Numbered from the stretch's first letter, positions 1-7,672 are shown. The stretch: 11,893 nucleotides of DNA from CAIYMF01 sp943329595 (GCA_943329595.2 CALQEM020000098.1:1-11893); one strand, 5' to 3'. Notes: generated from the letters alone by a model not told the origin. Made by a program: numbers and translations.

Positions 1-192
1 GGCGACGACATCGAGATCGCCTTCAATCCGCGCTTCCTCCTCGACGGACTCTCTGCGCTCGACGCACCGGTGGTGCGCTTTGCGTTCACGGTGTCAAACA
101 AGCCCGCGGTGCTCACCGGCGCAGCCGAAAGAGGGGCAGAGCCAGCCCCAGAGTTTAGATACCTGCTAATGCCGGTTCGCCTCACTGGCTGA
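1..192 (+). CDS. dnaN: DNA polymerase III beta subunit (sliding clamp), C-terminal fragment
   Basis: This is the last 63 codons of a gene whose start lies before the window, read in frame 1 to a TGA at 190-192. The translation contains FNPRFLLDGL and ends with YLLMPVRLTG, both typical of the third clamp domain and its C-terminal tail (YLLMPVRL is the near-invariant end of bacterial beta clamps). Two clamp subunits form a ring on DNA that tethers polymerase III and recruits other replication and repair factors. The adjoining recF and gyr genes are the usual origin-side neighbours, so dnaA and oriC are expected just upstream of the window. The identification rests on a short fragment plus context and is firm. 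Confidence 0.95.
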   Translation, partial: GDDIEIAFNPRFLLDGLSALDAPVVRFAFTVSNKPAVLTGAAERGAEPAPEFRYLLMPVRLTG

Positions 193-222
193 CGAGCGGA
201 TGCGTCACACCGAGAAGCACAC

Positions 223-1368
223 ATGCAGGTAACCAAGGTTGGATTGGTCGACTTCCGGTCCTATCCAGAGGTGCTGGTGCAGTTCGAGCCCGGAGTTACG
301 ACTCTCATCGGCTCGAACGGTGTTGGTAAGACCAACGTGGTGGAGGCAATTGGCTACGCCAGCACGCTCGGATCGCATCGCGTTGCCACCGACGCACCCC
401 TGGTTCGTAAAGGTGCTGAGCGAGCACTGGTGCGTGTCGAGGTCTTGCGCGACGGACGTGACCAACTGGTCGAGATTGAGATCGTTCCTGGTCGGGCGAA
501 TCGGGCGCGGCTCAACAGGGGTTCGCCGGTGCGCCCGCGGGATGTCGCCGGCATCGTGCGCACGGTAATCTTCGCGCCCGAGGACCTTGCGCTGGTCAAG
601 GGAGATCCAGCCGAGCGGCGTCGCCTACTTGATGACCTGCTGGTGCTTCGACATCCGCGGTTCGCCGGTGTGCGAGCCGACTATGACCGTGTGCTCAAGC
701 AACGCAACGCGTTGTTGAAGTCGGCATCGGCGACGCGTTCACCCGCCACCGTTGAAAGCACGCTGCAGGTGTGGGACGACCAGATGGTTGCGCTCGGCGC
801 TGAAGTGGTGGTTGCGCGAGACGACCTCGTGCGAACCCTGCTGGGCCCGGCGGCCGACGCCTACGCGAACCTGGCCCCCACCAGCGGCGCCTTCGCTCTG
901 GAAATCACGTCGTCATTTCTCGACCGCCTCTCGCCCGATGCAGTGCCGCTGTCACGGGGCGATGTGATGATGCAGTTGGGTGCTGCGCTTACCTCCCGGA
1001 GGCGGGAGGAACTCGCACGCGGCGTGACCGTAGTTGGACCCCATCGAGATGATTTGCTGATCTCGCTGGGTGAGCACCCCGCCAAGGGGTACGCCTCGCA
1101 CGGTGAGTCCTGGTCGTGCGCACTTGCTCTGCGGCTAGGCGCCTACGATGTGCTCAGGAAAGAGACTGAGGGAGGTGATCCGGTGCTCATCCTTGACGAC
1201 GTCTTCGCCGAACTCGACGTGCAGCGCCGCATGCGGCTGGCCGACCTCGTGGTGGGCGCCGAGCAGGTCATCGTCACCGCTGCGGTGGCTGCCGACGTGC
1301 CCGCTGCGATTAATGGCCGGCAACTCGTCGTCGAGCTTGGTTCCATTCGCCGCGCGGACGAGAGCTAG
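223..1368 (+). CDS. recF: DNA replication and repair protein RecF
   Basis: The 381-residue length is normal for RecF, an SMC/ABC-like ATPase that binds gapped DNA and helps RecR/RecO load RecA at stalled forks. The Walker A motif GSNGVGKTN is at residues 30-38. The ABC signature appears as SHGES at 292-296. Walker B, LILDDVFAELD, is at 322-332, with D325 and D326 as the expected Mg-binding and catalytic positions. All nucleotide-binding elements are intact. The ATG start gives the standard N-terminus, in which the first beta-strand precedes the conserved FRSY. It lies 30 bp after dnaN with no visible terminator or strong ribosome site between, so co-transcription with dnaN is likely. A 6-phosphogluconate dehydrogenase gene, often inserted here in other actinobacteria such as Streptomyces, is absent. 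Confidence 0.97.
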   Translation: MQVTKVGLVDFRSYPEVLVQFEPGVTTLIGSNGVGKTNVVEAIGYASTLGSHRVATDAPLVRKGAERALVRVEVLRDGRDQLVEIEIVPGRANRARLNRGSPVRPRDVAGIVRTVIFAPEDLALVKGDPAERRRLLDDLLVLRHPRFAGVRADYDRVLKQRNALLKSASATRSPATVESTLQVWDDQMVALGAEVVVARDDLVRTLLGPAADAYANLAPTSGAFALEITSSFLDRLSPDAVPLSRGDVMMQLGAALTSRRREELARGVTVVGPHRDDLLISLGEHPAKGYASHGESWSCALALRLGAYDVLRKETEGGDPVLILDDVFAELDVQRRMRLADLVVGAEQVIVTAAVAADVPAAINGRQLVVELGSIRRADES

Positions 1369-1373
1369 CGGCC

Positions 1374-1931
1374 GTGAGCGCCGACGACACGGGAGATGAA
1401 ACCGGCGCCGATCCCGCACCGCTCGCCGAGGTCGGGCCGCCCCTAGTCGACCCGGCGCAGGCAGCGCTGGCGCGAGCTCGGGCGCACGCCCGACAGCAGG
1501 GCCCCGCACGCGAGGCCTCAAGTTCCTCGACATACAAGCGTCGTCCCCCGGCTGCACAACTGTCGAATGGGCGCGATCCCATGCTCCTAGGCTCAGCGGT
1601 CGATGGCATGGTGGCCGAGCTGGGCTGGGAACACCAAGCGGCTGTCGGCGCGATCACCGGGCGCTGGGTCGAGATCGTGGGGGCGGAGGTCGCGGACCAC
1701 GTGACAGCCGAGCACTTCGATGCCGAGTCAGCCACCCTCCACCTTCGAGCTGATTCCACCGCCTGGGCCACGCAGGTGCGCATGCTGCTACCCACCCTGA
1801 TGTCCCGCCTTGTCGACGAGTTGGGCAGCGGGGTTGTGCGGTCGGTCACCGTGCTGGGACCCACCGCTCCGAGCTGGACCAAGGGGAAACGGACGGTTCC
1901 CGGGCGCGGTCCGCGCGATACCTACGGATAG
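1374..1931 (+). CDS. dciA: DciA-like DUF721 protein (replicative helicase-associated)
   Basis: This is a 185-residue protein with a GTG start 5 bp after the recF stop, so it is probably translated from the same message. The DUF721/DciA domain spans roughly residues 72-163, with the characteristic GRWVEIVGAEVADH (96-109) and a following strand-helix pattern (TLHLRADSTAWATQVRMLLP). The first 70 residues are low-complexity, rich in Ala, Arg and Pro, and probably disordered, with a DPAQAALARARAHAR helix often seen in actinobacterial members. In other bacteria DciA binds DnaB and promotes its loading at origins lacking DnaC or DnaI. That role is family knowledge, not shown here. The position between recF and gyrB matches M. 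tuberculosis Rv0004. Confidence 0.9.
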   Translation: MSADDTGDETGADPAPLAEVGPPLVDPAQAALARARAHARQQGPAREASSSSTYKRRPPAAQLSNGRDPMLLGSAVDGMVAELGWEHQAAVGAITGRWVEIVGAEVADHVTAEHFDAESATLHLRADSTAWATQVRMLLPTLMSRLVDELGSGVVRSVTVLGPTAPSWTKGKRTVPGRGPRDTYG

Positions 1932-2012
1932 TCCCGGCCGCCGCCTCCGAGGAGGGATTCCCAGAGGCTCTAGAAAGCCCGAGATCGACCGATGAGGTCC
2001 GACCGTGAGGGT

Positions 2013-2030
2013 ACCCATACATGCGTGGGT
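2013..2030. repeat. Imperfect inverted repeat between dciA and gyrB
   Basis: ACCCAT at 2013-2018 can pair with GTGGGT at 2025-2030 (five Watson-Crick pairs and one G-U) around a 6-nt loop. Outer GTGA (2005-2008) and TCAC (2030-2033) give a weaker extension if a bulge is allowed. It lies before the proposed gyrB -10 element, so it could act as a weak terminator for the dnaN-recF-dciA transcript or as a protein-binding site. No T-run follows. Function is uncertain. Confidence 0.3.
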
Positions 2031-2090
2031 CACGCTGCGCCACGATGCCTTCTGGCGTCCACAGAGGCCCACGATGTCAGTCGGAGGGGG

Positions 2091-2096
2091 TACACT
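2091..2096 (+). promoter_or_regulatory. Candidate -10 element of the gyrB promoter
   Basis: TACACT matches the actinobacterial housekeeping -10 pattern TAnnnT, with the predicted transcript start near 2103 and a leader of about 74 nt before gyrB. No convincing TTGACA-like -35 is visible 16-19 bp upstream. gyrB promoters in actinobacteria are typically supercoiling-sensitive. That is family knowledge and is not shown here. Confidence 0.5.
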
Positions 2097-2120
2097 GAGG
2101 AGTAATCGGGCGCGAGTGTT

Positions 2121-2156
2121 GTGGTGCCCCCGCGTGCCCATCATGGGCATGTCCAC
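2121..2156 (+). promoter_or_regulatory. gyrB 5' leader with two competing stem-loops
   Basis: The segment GGGCA at 2145-2149 can pair with either of two upstream TGCCC copies. With 2135-2139 it makes a compact hairpin (5-bp core plus G-U/C-G extension, loop ATCAT). With 2125-2129 it makes a longer hairpin reinforced by GTGG (2121-2124) with CCAC (2153-2156). Both end just before the Shine-Dalgarno at 2160. The alternative pairings are visible in the sequence. A regulatory effect is inference. Confidence 0.3.
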
Positions 2157-2159
2157 ATC

Positions 2160-2166
2160 GAGGAGG
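2160..2166 (+). promoter_or_regulatory. Ribosome binding site that fixes the gyrB GTG start
   Basis: GAGGAGG is a near-complete anti-16S match, placed 10 nt before the GTG at 2177. It supports that start over any internal ATG. Confidence 0.8.
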
Positions 2167-2176
2167 CGCCCCACCC

Positions 2177-4159
2177 GTGTCGTATGACGCCAGCGCAATC
2201 ACTGTTCTCGAAGGACTCGACGCAGTACGCAAGCGACCGGGCATGTACATCGGCTCCACGGGTGAGCGAGGCCTGCACCACCTGGTGTACGAGGTGGTCG
2301 ACAACAGTGTCGATGAGGCGCTTGCAGGCCACTGCAACCGTATCTCGGTGACCATCCTCGCCGACGGCGCGGTGCGCGTAGTCGACAACGGGCGAGGCAT
2401 CCCGGTCGACATGCACCCCATCGAGAAGAAGCCCGCCGTCGAGGTGGTGCTCACCGTGCTACACGCCGGGGGCAAATTCGGCGGGGGCGGCTACTCGGTC
2501 TCCGGTGGTCTCCACGGCGTGGGTGTCTCAGTTGTTAACGCACTCTCGAGCCGACTCGACGTCGAAATCTGCCGCGACGGCTACGTGTGGCGCCAGTCGT
2601 ACGCCGACGGCGTCCCTCAGGCACCTCTCGAGCGAGGCGAGCCCACCGACGCCACCGGCACGATGGTCACCTTCTGGGCCAGCGCAGTCACCTTTGAGAC
2701 CACCCACTACGACTTCGAGACCCTGTCCCGTCGATTTCAGGAGATGGCCTTCCTCAACAAGGGCCTCACCATCGACCTCGCCGACGAGCGCACACCGGCC
2801 GTCACCATCTCCGACGAGGTCGGAGCCGATCCGGTCGACGATCCAGAGGCACTCGAACCACGGTCGGTCAGCTACTGCTACGACGGCGGTATCGCCGACT
2901 TCGTGACCCATCTCAACTCGCGTAAGGGGCCGTCGCACAGCTCGGTGATCTACTTCGAGTTTGAAGATGACGAGCGAGGCATCAGCGCCGAGGTGGCCAT
3001 GCAGTGGAACGAGAGTTACGCCGAATCCGTGTACACCTTCGCCAACACCATCAACACCACCGAGGGCGGCACGCACGAGGAGGGTTTCCGCTCAGCACTC
3101 ACCACGCTGGTCAATAAGTTCGCGCGCGACTGGAACATCCTCAAGGAGAAGGACCCCAACCTCTCCGGAGAAGACGTCCGCGAGGGCTTGGCCGCGATCG
3201 TCAGCGTTAAATTGCGCGAGCCACAGTTCGAGGGGCAGACCAAGAGCAAGCTCGGAAACACCGAGGCGAAGACCTTCGTGCAAAAGGTGGTCAACGACCG
3301 TCTAGGCGAGTGGTTCGAGAAGAATCCGGCCGAGGGCAAGGAGATCGCGCGCAAGTCGTCTCAGGCCGCGTTCGCGCGGATGGCGGCCCGCAAGGCGCGC
3401 GACCTCGCGCGCAACCGCAAGGGCCTGCTGGGCGGGGGCGGACTCCCGGGCAAGTTGATCGACTGTTCGTCACGTGATCCCGAAATGTGTGAACTGTTTA
3501 TCGTCGAGGGCGACAGTGCCGGCGGCTCGGCGCGGCGCGCGCGCAACCCCGACACCCAGGCGATCCTGCCCATCCGCGGCAAAATTCTCAACGTCGAGAA
3601 GGCCCGCATCGACAAGGTGCTCGCCAACACTGAGGTGCAGGCGCTGATCTCGGCGCTCGGCACCGGTGTGCACGAGGAGTTCGACGTCAACAAGTTGCGC
3701 TATCACAAACTGGTGCTGATGGCCGATGCCGACGTCGACGGCCAGCACATCCGTACCCTGCTGCTCACCCTGCTCTTCCGATTCATGAGGCCACTCATCG
3801 AGAACGGCCACGTGTACCTCGGCCAGCCGCCGCTGTTCAAGATTAAGTGGATCCGCGAAGAGCCCGACTACGCCTTCACCGATCGCGAGCGAGAGATCAT
3901 CACCGAGGCAGGGTTCGCCGCTGGTAAGAGGCTTCCCAAGGAGGAGGCCATCCAGCGGTACAAGGGTCTCGGGGAGATGAACTGGGAAGAGCTACGCGAC
4001 ACCACCGTCGACCCGCAGCGTCGGGTACTTCTGCAGGTCACCCTTGAGGATGCCGCGATGGCGGACGAACTGTTCACGACGCTGATGGGTGAGGACGTCG
4101 AGAGCCGTCGCTCGTTCATCCAGCGCAACGCCCGCGACGTCCGCTTCCTGGACATCTGA
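2177..4159 (+). CDS. gyrB: DNA gyrase subunit B
   Basis: This 660-residue protein has a GTG start set by a strong ribosome site. It is the ATPase and TOPRIM subunit of the A2B2 enzyme that introduces negative supercoils. The GHKL ATPase module comes first: EVVDNSVDEA holds the catalytic base E39 and Mg-binding N43, DNGRGIP (70-76) binds adenine and phosphate, and the lid GGKFGGGGY (98-106) and GLHGVG (111-116) follow. The TOPRIM domain has EGDSA (E444) and DADVDG (D517, D519, D521) as metal ligands. The C-terminus YKGLGEMNWEEL...RDVRFLDI is canonical. No insertions or breaks are seen. gyrA follows after 20 bp, so the subunits are probably co-expressed. Topoisomerase IV ParE is a paralogue, but context and the C-terminal tail favour GyrB. 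Confidence 0.98.
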   Translation: MSYDASAITVLEGLDAVRKRPGMYIGSTGERGLHHLVYEVVDNSVDEALAGHCNRISVTILADGAVRVVDNGRGIPVDMHPIEKKPAVEVVLTVLHAGGKFGGGGYSVSGGLHGVGVSVVNALSSRLDVEICRDGYVWRQSYADGVPQAPLERGEPTDATGTMVTFWASAVTFETTHYDFETLSRRFQEMAFLNKGLTIDLADERTPAVTISDEVGADPVDDPEALEPRSVSYCYDGGIADFVTHLNSRKGPSHSSVIYFEFEDDERGISAEVAMQWNESYAESVYTFANTINTTEGGTHEEGFRSALTTLVNKFARDWNILKEKDPNLSGEDVREGLAAIVSVKLREPQFEGQTKSKLGNTEAKTFVQKVVNDRLGEWFEKNPAEGKEIARKSSQAAFARMAARKARDLARNRKGLLGGGGLPGKLIDCSSRDPEMCELFIVEGDSAGGSARRARNPDTQAILPIRGKILNVEKARIDKVLANTEVQALISALGTGVHEEFDVNKLRYHKLVLMADADVDGQHIRTLLLTLLFRFMRPLIENGHVYLGQPPLFKIKWIREEPDYAFTDREREIITEAGFAAGKRLPKEEAIQRYKGLGEMNWEELRDTTVDPQRRVLLQVTLEDAAMADELFTTLMGEDVESRRSFIQRNARDVRFLDI

Positions 4160-4179
4160 GCCGAGGGAGACGCATACCC

Positions 4180-6798
4180 ATGAGCGACGACATCGACACC
4201 ACCGACGACATCGACGACGAGGTCGGCCCCCACGGGCGAATCGAGCCCATCGACCTGCAGGTTGAGATGCAGAGGTCGTACCTCGACTACGCCATGAGCG
4301 TCATCGTCAGTAGGGCCCTGCCCGACGTGCGCGACGGACTCAAGCCCGTGCACCGCCGCGTCATCTACGCGATGTTCGACGGTGGCTACCGTCCCGACCG
4401 CAACTTCAGCAAGTCGGCTCGTGTGGTGGGCGACGTGATGGGTAACTACCACCCGCACGGCGACTCCGCCATCTACGACACCCTGGTGCGACTCACTCAG
4501 GCGTGGGTGCTGCGCTACCCACTGGTGCAGGGTCAGGGCAACTTCGGCTCCCCCGGAAACGACGGCGCCGCGGCCTCGCGGTACACCGAGTGCCGGCTCG
4601 CGCATCTGGCCATGGAGATGGTGCGCGATATCGACGAGGACACCGTCGATTTCGCCCCCAACTACGACGGGCGCACCCAGGAGCCCACGGTTCTACCGGC
4701 GCGCTTTCCCAACCTGCTCGTCAACGGCAGTGCGGGCATCGCGGTCGGCATGGCCACCAACATTCCCCCGCACAACCTGCGCGAGGTTGCCGAGGGCGTG
4801 CAGTGGGCGCTCGAGCACCCCGACGCAACGCGCGAGGAACTTCTCGAGGCGCTGCTCGAGCGCGTCAAGGGACCCGACTTTCCAACCAGCGGACTCATCG
4901 CCGGCCGCAAGGGAATTGAAGACGCGTACCGCACTGGGCGAGGGCTCATCACGATGCGCGCGGTGGTCACCGTCGAGGAAGATAAGCGCGGCCGTACGAT
5001 CCTGGCGGTCACCGAGCTGCCCTACCAGGTCAACCCCGACAACCTGCTGAGCAAGATCGTCGACCTGCACGACTCGGGCAAGGTGTCGGGTATCGCCGAC
5101 GTCATCGACCAGAGCAGCGGCGACACTCTGAGGCTCGAGATCGTGCTCCGCAAGGACGCGGTGCCCAGGGTGGTGCTCAACCAGCTTTACAAGCACACCC
5201 AGATGCAGGAGACCTTCGGCGCCAACATGGTGGCGCTCGTCGACGGTGTGCCTCGCACCCTTGCCCTCGACGCCTTCGTACGCCACTGGGTCACGCACCA
5301 GTTGCAGATCATCCGCCGCCGCACCGAGTACCGGCTCCGCAAGGCCGAGGAGCGTGCGCACATCCTGCGGGGGCTCCTCGCGGCAATCGACCGCATCGAT
5401 GAGGTTATTGCGCTGATCCGCGCGAGCGCCTCAGCGTCGGAGGCGCAACTCGGCCTACAAAACCTGCTCGAAATCGACGAGATTCAGTCGCGGGCAATCC
5501 TCGACATGCAACTGCGCAAGCTGGCGGCTCTCGAGCGCGGCGAACTGCAGAGCGAGTACGACGATCTGATGGCCCGCATCGCCGACTTCAACGAGATTCT
5601 CGCCAGCGAGCCCCGCCAGCGATCGATCGTGAGCACCGAACTTGATGAGATCGTCACCCGCTTCGGCGACGACCGGCGCACCCAGTTCGTGCCCGATGAG
5701 GGCGAGATGCGCGACGAGGACCTCATTCAGGAGCGCGACATCGTGGTGAGCATCACGCGTGGCGGCTACGCCAAGCGCACGCATACCGAGATGTACCGCG
5801 CCCAGAGGCGCGGGGGTCTCGGGGTGAAGGGGGCGTCGCTACGCGGCGACGACGTGGTTGAGCATTTCTTCGTCACCACCACCCACCACTGGATCCTTTT
5901 CTTCACCAACAAGGGGCGCGTGTACCGGGCCAAGGCCTATGACCTGCCCGACACCGGGCGCGACGCTCGCGGCCAGCATGTTGCCAACCTGCTGGCCTTC
6001 CAGCCCGACGAGAGGATCGCGCAGGTGCTCGACCTGCGCAATTACGCTCGGGCTCCCTACCTGGTTCTGGCCACCCGCACCGGAATGGTCAAAAAGACCC
6101 GGCTAACCGACTTCGACTCCACGCGCACCGGCGGCATCATCGCCATCAACCTGCGTGAAGACGACGAACTCATCTCGGCGCAACTGGTCGACGACAACGC
6201 CGACCTGATGCTCGTCTCTCGCAAGGGCTACTCGGTGCGCTTCACGGCCAACGACGCGACCCTGCGCCCGATGGGTCGAGCTACCGGCGGGGTCATTGGC
6301 ATGAAGTTCAAGACCGCGGCCGACGAGTTGCTGTCGATGGACGTTGTTGCCCCCGGCTCGTTCCTCGTCACTGTGACCGATGGTGGCTACGGGAAGCGCA
6401 CCTCGGTCGACGAATGGACGGCCAAGGGACGCGGCACCCAGGGTGTCCGGGCCATGCGCCTCGTCGAGGAGCGCGGCGGCCTCGTGGGCGCGGTCATCTG
6501 CTCGGAGGACGATGAGATCTTCTCGGTGGCGACCAATGGCGTGGTCATCCGTACGCGTGTGGCCGAAGTAAAGGCCACCGGGCGCGACACGATGGGAGTT
6601 CGTCTCCAGGCGCTGCCCGAGGGCGAGACCGTGGTGGCTGTGGCGCGTGCGGTCGGAGAAGACGATAGTGACGACCTACCTGAGGGTGAGGTCGGTGAGG
6701 TCGGCGAGGTCGGCGAGAGTGCCGACACCGAGATGGTCGAAGCAGAGTTGCCCGATGCTGAGGGTGCACGTCCGACCGAGGAAGGTGAGCTGGAGTGA
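4180..6798 (+). CDS. gyrA: DNA gyrase subunit A
   Basis: This 872-residue breakage-reunion subunit has an ATG preceded by GAGGGAG (4163-4169). The active-site tyrosine is Y135 in AASRYTEC (equivalent to E. coli Y122). The quinolone-resistance region reads HPHGDSAIYD (91-100), with S96 and D100 at the E. coli S83 and D87 positions, i.e. the sensitive-type residues. The C-terminal DNA-wrapping beta-pinwheel carries a GyrA box, QRRGGLGVKG, at 542-551, which distinguishes gyrase from topoisomerase IV. The last ~50 residues form a very acidic tail with three EVG units. The stop overlaps the DUF3566 GTG by the sequence GTGA, indicating translational coupling within the gyrB-gyrA operon. Confidence 0.98.
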   Translation: MSDDIDTTDDIDDEVGPHGRIEPIDLQVEMQRSYLDYAMSVIVSRALPDVRDGLKPVHRRVIYAMFDGGYRPDRNFSKSARVVGDVMGNYHPHGDSAIYDTLVRLTQAWVLRYPLVQGQGNFGSPGNDGAAASRYTECRLAHLAMEMVRDIDEDTVDFAPNYDGRTQEPTVLPARFPNLLVNGSAGIAVGMATNIPPHNLREVAEGVQWALEHPDATREELLEALLERVKGPDFPTSGLIAGRKGIEDAYRTGRGLITMRAVVTVEEDKRGRTILAVTELPYQVNPDNLLSKIVDLHDSGKVSGIADVIDQSSGDTLRLEIVLRKDAVPRVVLNQLYKHTQMQETFGANMVALVDGVPRTLALDAFVRHWVTHQLQIIRRRTEYRLRKAEERAHILRGLLAAIDRIDEVIALIRASASASEAQLGLQNLLEIDEIQSRAILDMQLRKLAALERGELQSEYDDLMARIADFNEILASEPRQRSIVSTELDEIVTRFGDDRRTQFVPDEGEMRDEDLIQERDIVVSITRGGYAKRTHTEMYRAQRRGGLGVKGASLRGDDVVEHFFVTTTHHWILFFTNKGRVYRAKAYDLPDTGRDARGQHVANLLAFQPDERIAQVLDLRNYARAPYLVLATRTGMVKKTRLTDFDSTRTGGIIAINLREDDELISAQLVDDNADLMLVSRKGYSVRFTANDATLRPMGRATGGVIGMKFKTAADELLSMDVVAPGSFLVTVTDGGYGKRTSVDEWTAKGRGTQGVRAMRLVEERGGLVGAVICSEDDEIFSVATNGVVIRTRVAEVKATGRDTMGVRLQALPEGETVVAVARAVGEDDSDDLPEGEVGEVGEVGESADTEMVEAELPDAEGARPTEEGELE
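6688..6717 (+). repeat. 9-bp tandem repeat in the gyrA acidic tail
   Basis: Three near-identical copies of GAGGTCGGY (6688-6696, 6697-6705, 6706-6714) plus a partial GAG are in frame and encode Glu-Val-Gly units. The reading frame is preserved whatever the copy number, so length variation between strains would be tolerated. Confidence 0.85.
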
Positions 6799-7241
6799 CG
6801 ACCGACGCCACCGCAACCACCAGCGGCTCGGAAGGTAGCCCCGCCTCTCCCTCACGGCGGGGCCGTGCCACCACGGTGCGGCGGGCCCGTCTCATGATCA
6901 CTCGGTTCGACCCCTGGAGCGTGCTCAAAACGTCTTTCATGCTCACGATTTCCTTCGCGATCATCCTGCTGGTTGCGGTGGCGATCCTGTGGTGGATCCT
7001 CGACCAGCTCAGCGTGTTCGACGCGCTGAGTCGCACCGTCAACGACATCGCGGGCAGCGGCACGACTCAGTTCGATCTTCGCTCGGTTCTCTCCTTCGGC
7101 CGCGTGATGGGAGTCACGCTGGTTCTCGCGGCTGTGCAGATCGTGCTTATCTCAGTGTTGGCAACGCTTTTCTCCTTCCTGTACAACCTCGCCGTCGGAA
7201 TTTCTGGCGGACTTGAGGTAACTCTGTCCGAGGAGTCATGA
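6795..7241 (+). CDS. DUF3566 transmembrane protein
   Basis: This 148-residue protein starts at a GTG sharing 4 bp with the gyrA stop. The first ~33 residues are polar and basic (Ser, Ala, Arg), probably cytoplasmic. Two strongly hydrophobic segments follow, roughly residues 46-68 (SFMLTISFAIILLVAVAILW) and 105-128 (MGVTLVLAAVQIVLISVLAT), with an intervening loop containing short polar stretches. This architecture, and the position directly after gyrA, match the DUF3566 family (M. tuberculosis Rv0007 occupies the same place). Its molecular function is unknown. The conserved linkage with gyrase does not by itself show a topology-related role. The family call is strong, the function open. Confidence 0.88.
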   Translation: MTTDATATTSGSEGSPASPSRRGRATTVRRARLMITRFDPWSVLKTSFMLTISFAIILLVAVAILWWILDQLSVFDALSRTVNDIAGSGTTQFDLRSVLSFGRVMGVTLVLAAVQIVLISVLATLFSFLYNLAVGISGGLEVTLSEES

Positions 7242-7273
7242 CCTGCGGTTTCGTGAACCTCCGGACACTGCGG

Positions 7274-7279
7274 TAACCT
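7274..7279 (+). promoter_or_regulatory. Candidate -10 element for the tRNA-Ile transcript
   Basis: TAACCT matches TAnnnT, with a predicted transcript start near 7286, about 20 nt before the mature tRNA. No good -35 is visible. The tRNA could also be reached by read-through from the gyr operon, as no T-tailed terminator separates them. Confidence 0.35.
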
Positions 7280-7305
7280 CTCGGAGCGCCCCGATTTGGG
7301 GACTG

Positions 7306-7380
7306 GGGCCTATAGCTCAGCTCGGTTAGAGCGCTTCCCTGATAAGGAAGAGGTCGATGGTTCAAGTCCATCTAGGCCCA
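7306..7380 (+). tRNA. tRNA-Ile (anticodon GAU)
   Basis: The full cloverleaf folds by eye. Acceptor GGGCCTA (7306-7312) pairs with TAGGCCC (7373-7379). The D stem is GCTC/GAGC. The anticodon stem CTTCC/GGAAG surrounds the loop CTGATAA with GAT at 7341-7343. The T stem GATGG/CCATC holds the loop TTCAAGT. The discriminator is A7380. The 3' CCA is not encoded, so it must be added post-transcriptionally. It is followed 48 nt later by a small protein gene and then tRNA-Ala. Confidence 0.97.
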
Positions 7381-7428
7381 CTGCAACCGTGGTGGCGTGT
7401 GTCGCAGGTGTGGGAGGGGAGAACGGCC

Positions 7429-7554
7429 ATGAAAAAACTGCTGCTGCTGGGGGCTCTTGCCGCCATCGGCTATGTGGCCTACCGACAGATCTCGGCCAGC
7501 AAGGCCGAGGATGATCTGTGGACCCAAGCCACTCAGGAACCCGACCTTCGCTGA
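7429..7554 (+). CDS. DLW-39 family small protein
   Basis: This is a 41-residue ORF between the two tRNA genes. The ATG at 7429 is chosen because GGGAGGGGA (7411-7419) ends 9 nt before it. The longer reading from 7357 would overlap tRNA-Ile. The protein starts with MKK, has one hydrophobic stretch (LLLLGALAAIGYVAY) and then the charged segment AEDDLW, the Asp-Leu-Trp after which this actinobacterial family is named. It resembles a single-pass membrane peptide or an uncleaved signal anchor with a short tail. No function is known to me. Expression from a joint tRNA-mRNA transcript seems likely because the gap to tRNA-Ile lacks an obvious promoter. Confidence 0.82.
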   Translation: MKKLLLLGALAAIGYVAYRQISASKAEDDLWTQATQEPDLR

Positions 7555-7575
7555 CACGCTCCACCCGCACCACCC

Positions 7576-7648
7576 GGGGGCGTAGCTCAATTGGCAGAGC
7601 ACCGCCTTTGCAAGGCGGGGGTTGAGAGTTCGATTCTCTTCGCCTCCA
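7576..7648 (+). tRNA. tRNA-Ala (anticodon UGC)
   Basis: Acceptor GGGGGCG (7576-7582) pairs with CGCCTCC (7641-7647) with one G-U. The D stem is GCTC/GAGC. The anticodon stem CCGCC/GGCGG surrounds TTTGCAA with TGC at 7609-7611. The T arm is GAGAG-TTCGATT-CTCTT. The discriminator is A7648, followed by CCC, so the CCA end is not encoded. The Ile-Ala pairing recalls rRNA spacers, but no rRNA is present here. Confidence 0.97.
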
Positions 7649-7672
7649 CCCGGTTCACCACCCCGCGCAACG

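Noticed and set aside
1135..1557. 140-codon minus-strand frame across the recF/dciA junction
   Set aside because: It is antisense to RecF Walker B and the DciA N-terminus, its product is Arg/Pro/Ala-rich, and there is no start context.
1949..1960. CCTCC-GA-GGAGG inverted repeat after dciA as a terminator
   Set aside because: The stem is 5 bp with a 2-nt loop too small for RNA and no T-tract. GAGGAGG here precedes no plausible ORF.
7289..7301. CCCC-GATTT-GGGG hairpin before tRNA-Ile as a gyr operon terminator
   Set aside because: The stem has only 4 bp with no T-run, and it lies within the likely tRNA precursor leader.
7306..7648. tRNA-Ile/tRNA-Ala pair as part of an rRNA operon spacer
   Set aside because: No 16S, 23S or 5S sequence flanks the tRNAs. 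Protein genes lie on both sides and between them.
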